The notes beneath the pieces are model-generated. The model saw only the letters and a list, made by a program, of their open reading frames with translations. It was not told the DNA's origin and searched no databases. From Petasospora fabianii (taxonomy: Eukaryota; Ascomycota; Saccharomycetes; Phaffomycetales; Wickerhamomycetaceae), in the NCBI GenBank assembly GCA_022641835.1, contig CP048715.1:1984001-2048000 (forward strand): a stretch of 64,000 nucleotides of DNA. Reading direction: 5' to 3'. A program made the translations under genes and the position numbers. Positions 57,772 through 64,000 of the stretch are shown here, piece by piece. Within the stretch, counting starts at the first letter, position 1. The number at the start of each line of letters is the position of its first letter.

Positions 57772-60189
57772 TTAGCGGAGACCATTGAACGAAAATCCAC
57801 CACTAGTTTCCCCTCCTCCGAGCAGATCACTGTTTACCGAGCCAGATGACGATGAAGATGAAGATACCCCTGACATATCCGTCGTCCGTGATGACGATGG
57901 ATTTGGTGCACTACCGAAGTGGAAGGAATGGGAAGCTGGATTGGGGCCAGAGGAACTATCCGAAAGGCCGCAGCTGTTGTTCCGTTGTTGGGGATGGGCA
58001 TCAGTACTAGCTTCACTTGGGGTAGATTCGTACGTAAACTCAGATCGCGATGACCCTAAGCTTGGTACACTGGCCGGCGGTGAAGAAGTCGGTCTTTTGA
58101 AGGCGAATAGTCCTTCCGGTGATGGGCTGCTGGAGGCGGGTATTGTCGTACTCTCAGATTGTGAGGATGCATTGATGTGTGCAGCAGCGTCACCTCCCAG
58201 TGCTGATTTTGATTCTGATCCAGTTTTTCCAGAAGTGAATGTAGATGAGGATGTAGAAGGAAGTGTAGTATTAGCTGTGGATCCTCCAACTGGCATATTG
58301 GAAGTGACGTCCGGCGTACCCTGCTTCTGAGGTTGGAACAAAGGATCAGTGTTGTTGGAATTATTGGGTTGATTAGCTGGCTTGAGATAAGGTTCGTCTG
58401 ATGATGAAGATGAAGCTTTGAATGACCTTAAAAATGGCTTTTGTGGAGATTTGGAAGGGAACGAGGCCCATGAAGAGTGTGTCCGTCTTTCAGTGCGTGC
58501 CCTGGGGTCCTCACTTCTGAATGAGCCATTTGGGTAATGAAATGCAAAGGGTGATGATGGCTCCTTCAACGGCTCAAACTTCCCTCTCCCAAAAATAGTT
58601 GACTCAGATGCAACGTCTTTGCCAAAATTGAATGCTGCTTTGAAGTCCGGTGACGAAGAAGTTGTACTGCCAAAAGTGAAGTTCGTGCTACCAGAGGTCT
58701 GTGGTTTCTCGAAGTTCATACTAAAATCGAAGGTCGGTCTCTGAGGCTCAGGTCGTGGGAGGTTCTCCTTCATCTCAGCAAATGAAAACATGGTTGAGCT
58801 GAACTCAAAGTTAAACTCTCCCTTTGGTGCTTCAGAGCCTGGAGGTGAAGTATCTTGGTTATTCATGTTCATATTGTGCGAAGAGAAACGGGTGCTCTTT
58901 CTCGGAGTACTGTGAGCTGACCCAGGTCTGGAGGAAGCACTAGATTTAGCTGGCGTTGTTTTCTTATTTCCTCCAAGGTCTGGCTTACCGTAAAGTGTCT
59001 GGTACTTGTCAACGAGGGAATCGTACTTGAACTCTGTCTCATCCATTTGGTTTCGAAGATTCTCTCCTTTGGCTCTCAATTTCTGTGCATCAGCGATCTT
59101 CTGCTCTGCACGCTTCATTCTTTCGTCAAACTTCCTCTGTGCCTTTTCCAATGCACGTTTAGCACTGACCTTCATCTTATCGGCCATGCTCTCCATGTCG
59201 GATGCCTTTTCAATAATGTCATCTTTCTCTTCAGACTTAAACTGGAACTCTGTCTTCAACTCACGAAGGCGGTTGTGATAAGCTATCTCAGAGAACAGAT
59301 CTTCTTCGTATGGAGGTCTTTTGGGCTTTGGCGATTGCTCAGCTGGTTTCTGAGTCTTACTTCTCCGTTCCCTCAGCTTTTCACGATCTTTCATGATCTT
59401 CTCCTTCAGCGAGTTTGTCTTCTTCCGGCGCTCTTCAGGATCGGACGGCAGCGACGTGAAGTCAAATTTTGGCTTAGGCTGGTTCATATCGTGATCACTC
59501 TTTTGTGAAGTTTTAGCCTTCGGTTCCTTCTGCTGTTCATTTTTCTTTCGCCTGATCTCCTCCGTGGCAATTCGGATCTTGGATTGAATCTCCTCAAATT
59601 CAGCCTGTTTACGGCGCTCCTCAGCTCGCTGCTGTTCTTCTTGACGACGTCTTTCAAGGACTTCACGTTCCCTTTTTTCCTTCTCTTCGATCTTTCGTCT
59701 CCTCTCAGCCTCTTTTCGAAGCCGCTCCTGCTTCTCAGCCTTCCTTCTCGCCTCTTCCTCGGTTCTCTTCTTTTTCAATTCCTCTGCCCGCTTTCTCTCT
59801 AGCTCTTCCTTCTTCCTGTTGACCTCTTCCATCTCATCCTTTGCCTTCTCTCGACTAGCTTCAACGAGGATGTCAGCTATGATTCTGTTTCGGGCCTTGG
59901 CTTCCTTCTCGATGGCCTGTGCAGTGACCGATCTTCGCTTGTAGTACCTCGCATAGAACCTGTCGTAGTCGTTTTTGCTTCTAGTATCTCCGAGAGTCTC
60001 ATATGCTTCTTGTACTCTCCTGAATAAGACAGTTGCAGCAACATGGCCCTTATCTGGATGGAACTTGAGCGCCATTTTGCGGTATGCCTTCTTGACCTCT
60101 GCGACGGACACATTGTCAATAACTGTGCCCGGCTCAAACTCGAGCACACAGTAGTGATCCAGCTTGGTTGTGGCGTTAGGGTGCGCCAT
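57772..60189 (-). CDS. J-domain protein with coiled coils and FxFG-type motifs
   Basis: 805 residues. The J domain (about 10-80) has the catalytic His44-Pro-Asp46 in ALKFHPDKGH and YETLGDTRSKNDYD. A long Glu/Arg/Lys coiled coil runs from about 95 to 235 (EERRKQAEFEEIQSKIRIAT), with a second near 330-410. The C-terminal 350 residues are low-complexity Ser/Thr/Pro/Asn with scattered phenylalanine pairs and FG motifs: FNFGK, FTFGS, FHFGS, FSFNG and FGRGK. It should stimulate an Hsp70; the FxFG-like tail is reminiscent of nucleoporins and suggests contact with the nuclear pore or transport factors. I do not recognise a characterised yeast ortholog. The ATG at 60189 is clear. Confidence 0.82.
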   Translation of the reverse strand: MAHPNATTKLDHYCVLEFEPGTVIDNVSVAEVKKAYRKMALKFHPDKGHVAATVLFRRVQEAYETLGDTRSKNDYDRFYARYYKRRSVTAQAIEKEAKARNRIIADILVEASREKAKDEMEEVNRKKEELERKRAEELKKKRTEEEARRKAEKQERLRKEAERRRKIEEKEKREREVLERRRQEEQQRAEERRKQAEFEEIQSKIRIATEEIRRKKNEQQKEPKAKTSQKSDHDMNQPKPKFDFTSLPSDPEERRKKTNSLKEKIMKDREKLRERRSKTQKPAEQSPKPKRPPYEEDLFSEIAYHNRLRELKTEFQFKSEEKDDIIEKASDMESMADKMKVSAKRALEKAQRKFDERMKRAEQKIADAQKLRAKGENLRNQMDETEFKYDSLVDKYQTLYGKPDLGGNKKTTPAKSSASSRPGSAHSTPRKSTRFSSHNMNMNNQDTSPPGSEAPKGEFNFEFSSTMFSFAEMKENLPRPEPQRPTFDFSMNFEKPQTSGSTNFTFGSTTSSSPDFKAAFNFGKDVASESTIFGRGKFEPLKEPSSPFAFHYPNGSFRSEDPRARTERRTHSSWASFPSKSPQKPFLRSFKASSSSSDEPYLKPANQPNNSNNTDPLFQPQKQGTPDVTSNMPVGGSTANTTLPSTSSSTFTSGKTGSESKSALGGDAAAHINASSQSESTTIPASSSPSPEGLFAFKRPTSSPPASVPSLGSSRSEFTYESTPSEASTDAHPQQRNNSCGLSDSSSGPNPASHSFHFGSAPNPSSSRTTDMSGVSSSSSSSGSVNSDLLGGGETSGGFSFNGLR

Positions 60190-61542
60190 GGTAGGCCGCC
60201 AAATGAAGGACTATGTGAGTGTCAGCGGCTGTTGCTCTGGCTTATGTGGCGTAGGCTCGATGAGCAGATCAAGACATGCAAGCTTTGTTTTGTTTTGTTT
60301 GGATCTGAAGCGCGATGAGGTTGATGTGGGAACGATGAGGACGTGGGGTTACTTCGGTGATCCAATGTCATCATGCCTAAATCATCTGGAAGACCAAAAG
60401 ACAAATTGTTAGGGGAGAGCACCGCAGTCATATGGACCTACCTGCTGAACCACGAGACGCTATCATGTCTTCTGGTAGTTCACCCCGCTTAAGAATCATG
60501 GGGTGAATACACAAAGCACAAAGAACTAAAGGCTATCTGTCTTCATTTGGAGTCCAGCCTGGCCACCCCCACATTTCCCCCAAACAAGTGATTTTGCGGA
60601 ATGAATGAGAATTCTGTTGAGCGTAAGACTTCGAACCACTGTAAGGCGGTCTTCAGTGGTTCGCAACCTAAAATCTTACGTCGCCCAGCGGAACAGGACA
60701 CACTGCGTCCCAAGTATCCAGTGAGACCGAGCGGCTCCAGTAGTTCTTTTGAAAACTTTACCATCAAGTGTATCAGACCATGTAGCGGTTAGCCGAATAA
60801 GAGGCGCCGAAAGACCATTGTTAAGGCGCATGATTATCAGTTGATCATGGTGTCGATCCGTACTTCCAGCACTTCGTGTCTACACAAAATAGCTTGAATC
60901 GCAAGCTAAAACTACCTTATCCAATATTTTTCAATATTATTGTATAATATCCTCAACTGTGAGCCTATTGAGGCATTAAAGCTTTTCTACAAAATTAATG
61001 ATAATTTGGAAAGGTTTTGATGCAAATAATTTCAAAGTTATCTATTGAGAATCGGGAAAAGCACTTAGACCTAATTTTGTTCCAAGAGATCAGATTTACA
61101 AAGACTAGAAAATAACTTGTAGCAGGAGGTGCTATGGGCTCAGGTACCTCCAAGCTATGATTACTGATAGGATTATCAAATCTTAACCATATGTATAATA
61201 CGTTCCTGGGAACTTTATGTTCTTAAAACACCCAGACACCAGTGGCTAAACTCAGTACCATCGTCGAGCTGAGATCTAATATTCACTTTTTAGCATTTAA
61301 TTTTAGTCTTATTGAAAACATATTAGAAGGAGGAAGCTTGATAGTTGGAAAGCTGATCTTCGAGCGAACCCTTTAAATATCAGTGGGTGTCAATAGATCG
61401 GTTTATGCGATTGTGCATGACCACTTCGTTGACGCTATTGATTTTAAGAATGGATTCACTTTAAGCCCGCTTTCAGTGTCAAGTAGCATATGGAAGGGTT
61501 TTCGACTAGATGTGAGGGGGAATCTTAGTCAAGCCACTCTAA
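60190..61542. other. Intergenic: J-protein promoter, hairpin element and AT-rich island
   Basis: 1.35 kb without a supported gene. A long imperfect hairpin lies at 60622-60680. From about 60880 to 61500 the base composition drops to clearly AT-rich (for example CAATATTTTTCAATATTATT near 60920), unlike the rest of the window. The island runs up to the orphan membrane-protein gene. No transposon ends, target duplications or coding remnants seen. Confidence 0.5.
60622..60680. other. Two-part hairpin element
   Basis: Outer arms CGTAAGA (60622-60628) and TCTTACG (60674-60680) enclose inner arms CGAACCACTG (60632-60641) and CAGTGGTTCG (60654-60663) with a 12-nt loop and an uneven internal loop. 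It does not fold as a tRNA. It may be a small RNA or a protein-binding inverted repeat. Confidence 0.45.
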
Positions 61543-62423
61543 TTAATTTTTGTAGTCTGAGTCAAGAGCATCAAAGCTATCAACAAAGACAGCATCAAAC
61601 TCATCCTCTAAATGTTTCTTTGTCATCACAACTTTACGAGAGAGGGAAGACTGCTTTAAGCACTTGTGTATCTTTGTCATTTGCGGCGATGAGCAAGTCG
61701 CATCTTCCTCAGCCCAAATGTCGCTTTCACAGATGACTTTAAGCTCATTGTAACTCTCGGATTGGATTCCAGAGATCCTCTTTAACAGTGCTCCAATTGT
61801 GTCAATACATTCATGCTTAACACTTCTTGGAAGGAGTGCTCCTCTGAGAGCATATGGCTTTGTGAGACCTGCAGGCAGATGAGTACGGTGGAAGTGCTCA
61901 TCAATGTCTTTGATGATCTCATCCAGTCGTAATAGTAGGCAAGACAAGGCAGAGATCAGAAGGAGGTATAAGAAGTTTTGCATCCAAGTTAAATCACTTA
62001 GAAAGTCATGGAAAGACTCAAGAACGGGAATAATCGGGTATTCTAAGAGTTGGCTAGCGAAAATTGTTGTGTAGGCTGCGGAAGTGTTAATGAAGCTGCT
62101 GAGAGATGCGAATATTGGTCTTACGACATACAGATTATATCAGCAAACAAAACAGAGAGAGAGAAAAAGGTATATACGATTAAGGGGCATGCAGAGTAGA
62201 CACCAAACAAGAGAGTCAGAATACTGATAATGACCACTGCTGCGATGTGCCACTGTCGATCTGGCTGAGTATTACGATTCCCCAAATCAACCGGGACTAA
62301 GAAGTTACAGTGGTTATGAGTGACAGGCATGGATAGCAAGGGTATAATGAATAGAGTGATTTTGAAGATCAGTACCTTTGATAGTAACTGACGCTCAAAG
62401 AAAATACGTTTAGACAACTGCAT
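61543..62423 (-). CDS. Orphan multi-pass membrane protein (one intron)
   Basis: Exon 1 (62423-62132) and exon 2 (62075-61543) join across a 56-nt intron with GTATGT donor, ATTAAC branch and CCGCAG acceptor; phases match and give 274 residues. The N-terminal half has about three to four hydrophobic segments, including VLIFKITLFIIPLLSMPV, HIAAVVIISILTLLFGVY and LIVYTFFSLSVLF, and exon 2 adds FLYLLLISALSCLLLRL. The C-terminal 130 residues are soluble and charged, with PYALRGALLPRSVKHEC and an acidic end. I do not recognise the family. Codon use is more AT-rich than its neighbours, and it abuts an AT-rich island. The first ATG is 62423; a further 5' exon is possible. It is divergent from the acyl-CoA oxidase gene. 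Confidence 0.6.
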
Positions 62424-63079
62424 ATCTTTTCTCACCAGGGGATACACAAAGTCATGTGCGGGAATAACTTCAAAAAAGGCTCATCCATGACGCATAGCCA
62501 ATGGGGGAAATGTGAGCTGATTGAGCATCTATGTGACACAGAATAGATTTAGTACGAAAAAGGTGCGGTTAGTGATGGCAGGACATTGTCTGGGGCCCCA
62601 CGTTAAGCTGTCGTGTGTTTACCACAGCGCGCTCTTCCCGATCCAGAAGATACCTCGGCGGAGAAGAGGCTCTTACTAGCGCCCACCCACCGCTGGGCCG
62701 GGTGAACCTCTTATTTGTTCACATCGTATGATCTCACTAAAACCTCAAAGATCGAACCACTCGATGCTCCCTGAATCTTCTATCAGTTACCCCAGGGGTC
62801 CACAACAGCCGCGGAAGCGTGTCGCCAAACTGTCAATGCAAGCTGCACCGGTTGTGTGGGGCAAGCGCGGGCCCATTGCTTGAGCGCGGGGGACCTCGGC
62901 TCATCCCCCACACCCGCGTAAAACGCGACCGAGGGTTCTTACTCCGCTTTCTGCTTTACGTGATCAGGAGGGGCGAGAGTGTCAGCATATTTAGGCAGCA
63001 TCCGCCCACTTGTAAACATATCCGGTGTTGACTACACAGACTACTTGCTCCAATCAAACAAAAGAACAAACTAGCTGCC
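62424..63079. promoter_or_regulatory. Acyl-CoA oxidase promoter region (divergent from the orphan membrane gene)
   Basis: 656 bp. Several CGG/CCG half-sites and CCCCAC/CCGCCC elements occur between 62800 and 63010; CGG-N14-CCG at about 62897-62916 is one base short of the oleate response element spacing. Control by fatty acids is likely from the gene's role, not shown here. Confidence 0.45.
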
Positions 63080-64000
63080 ATGTCCAATTTTCTTCAGAAG
63101 GAACGTCAGCAACAGACGCTCGACACTGACAAGCTCAACAAGTTCCTCGACCCTGATACTGAAAACACACAGGCCATCTTCAAGCAGCTCATCAGCGACC
63201 CAATCCTTGTCTCTAAGAGAAACTACTACGACCTTACTAAGCCACAGCTCAGAGAGCTCTCCGCCCAGAAGATTCAGAGATTGTCGTCGTACATCGACAA
63301 CGAGTCTGATGAAGCCTTTGAGAACAGATTATCTTTACTCGCCATCTCCGACCCAGCTCTCGGAACCAGAATTGGAATCAATTTGGCATTGTTCTGCAAT
63401 GCTGTCAGAGGTAATGGATCCGATGAGCAGGTGAACTACTGGCTCCGCGAGAGAGGTACATCCAAGCTCAGAGACATTTACGGTTGTTTTGCTATGACCG
63501 AGTTGGGCCACGGATCTAACGTTGCTGGACTCCAAACCACCGCCACATACAACCCAGAGAAACAATCATTTGTTCTTAACACTCCAGAATTGGCTGCAAC
63601 CAAATGGTGGATTGGTGGTGCTGCTCACTCTGCAAACCACGCCGCCGTCTATGCTAGATTGATCTCTAAGGGTAAGGACTATGGTGTTAAGGTGTTTGTT
63701 GTTCAATTGAGAGACTCTAACTTTAACTTGTTACCAGGTGTCTCCATCGGTGACATTGGTACCAAGATGGGAAGAGATGCTATTGACAATGGCTGGATCC
63801 AGTTCAACAATGTTGAGATTCCAAGAGAGTACATGCTTCAGAAGTTTACAACTATTGATCCTGATGGAACTGTCCACTTGACTCCATTGGAGCAGATTTC
63901 ATACAGTGCATTGATTCAGGGTCGTGTCTCCATGGTGATGGATTCTTACAGACATGGTGCCAGATACATCACTATCGCACTCAGATATGCTATTGGAAGA
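63080..64000 (+). CDS. POX1: Peroxisomal acyl-CoA oxidase, N-terminal 307 codons (cut by window edge)
   Basis: The ATG at 63080 opens MSNFLQKERQQQTLDTDKL, and the frame stays open to 64000, giving 307 codons. CFAMTELGHGSNVAGLQTTA and TKWWIGGAAHSANHAAVYAR are the FAD- and substrate-contact segments of acyl-CoA oxidases; VSIGDIGTKMGRDAIDNGW and FNNVEIPREYML follow as in Pox1. The enzyme performs the first, H2O2-forming step of peroxisomal beta-oxidation, converting acyl-CoA to trans-2-enoyl-CoA. The family is about 700 residues, so less than half is here. Strong codon bias. Yeasts often have several POX paralogs, so orthology to POX1 is by type. Confidence 0.93.
   Translation, partial: MSNFLQKERQQQTLDTDKLNKFLDPDTENTQAIFKQLISDPILVSKRNYYDLTKPQLRELSAQKIQRLSSYIDNESDEAFENRLSLLAISDPALGTRIGINLALFCNAVRGNGSDEQVNYWLRERGTSKLRDIYGCFAMTELGHGSNVAGLQTTATYNPEKQSFVLNTPELAATKWWIGGAAHSANHAAVYARLISKGKDYGVKVFVVQLRDSNFNLLPGVSIGDIGTKMGRDAIDNGWIQFNNVEIPREYMLQKFTTIDPDGTVHLTPLEQISYSALIQGRVSMVMDSYRHGARYITIALRYAIGR

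Noticed and set aside
57785-58330. 181-codon plus-strand frame
   Set aside because: Antisense to the Ser-rich tail of the J-domain protein; acidic low-complexity composition is a by-product of reading that tail backwards.
60622-60680. tRNA gene (GGTTCGAAGTC-like B box on the minus strand)
   Set aside because: Only about 59 nt, no A box, and it folds as one long hairpin rather than a cloverleaf.
62897-62916. Oleate response element upstream of the acyl-CoA oxidase
   Set aside because: CGG and CCG half-sites are 14 bp apart, outside the 15-18 bp spacing, so not called as an ORE.
1-64000. Transposons, solo LTRs, virus-like elements, CRISPR arrays
   Set aside because: I found no transposase, integrase or reverse transcriptase motifs, no terminal repeats with target duplications, and no spaced repeat arrays.

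Overview
The window is nuclear DNA from an ascomycete budding yeast (Saccharomycotina). The evidence is dense intron-poor genes, short introns with GTATGT/GTAAGT donors and TACTAAC-like branch sites, and one yeast ortholog after another (VPS8, INA17, SSQ1, SFI1, MGR3, OCT1, HFD1, MED11, ASC1, SPC3, PET309, FYV7, MEF1). CTG is read as leucine at conserved positions, for example in the RVLFYTG segment of the MEF1 GTPase, so it is not a CUG-Ser or CUG-Ala yeast. I cannot name the species. Two blocks match Saccharomyces cerevisiae gene neighbourhoods from memory: HFD1, MED11, the SRAP gene, MGR3 and ASC1 (YMR110-YMR116), and SPC3, PET309, FYV7 and MEF1 (YLR066-YLR069).

Layout. 1-8 kb: VPS8 (cut by the left edge), INA17 with two introns, a class III (SIRT5-like) sirtuin and the mitochondrial Hsp70 SSQ1. 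8.7-18.2 kb: SFI1, a DCG1-type racemase, an SRAP/HMCES protein, MGR3 and OCT1. 18.2-24.2 kb: a small orphan gene, HFD1, MED11 and ASC1, whose long intron carries snoRNA snR24. 24.2-34 kb: a large intergenic stretch, an SCW4/MP65-type wall glucanase, RSC1/RSC2, then a 2-oxoglutarate oxygenase divergent from an NCS1 pyrimidine-type permease. 34-36.5 kb: accessory DNA with a GC-rich structured element and a Ser-rich orphan. 36.5-47.5 kb: SPC3, PET309, FYV7, a DDB1/CPSF160-superfamily protein and MEF1. 47.7-60.2 kb: a sugar-porter-like MFS protein, YIP5, an amino-acid permease behind a 2-kb promoter region, an MNN2/MNN5 mannosyltransferase and a J-domain protein with FxFG motifs. 60.2-64 kb: an AT-rich island, an intron-containing orphan membrane protein, and the first 307 codons of a peroxisomal acyl-CoA oxidase.

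Functional themes. Mitochondrial biogenesis is heavily represented: INA17 (ATP synthase assembly), SSQ1 (Fe-S transfer), MGR3 (i-AAA adaptor), OCT1 (presequence trimming), PET309 (COX1 expression) and MEF1 (translation). Lipid oxidation (HFD1, acyl-CoA oxidase), secretion and wall building (SPC3, YIP5, MNN2-like, GH17) and nutrient uptake (NCS1, MFS, amino-acid permease) make up most of the rest. I saw no transposon, LTR, virus-like element, CRISPR array or confident tRNA gene.

The least explained items are the structured GC-rich element near 34.7 kb, the oxygenase/permease pair with a Ppr1-like CGG-N6-CCG site, the J-domain protein with FxFG motifs, the duplicated TATA box at DCG1, and the orphan membrane protein beside the AT-rich island.
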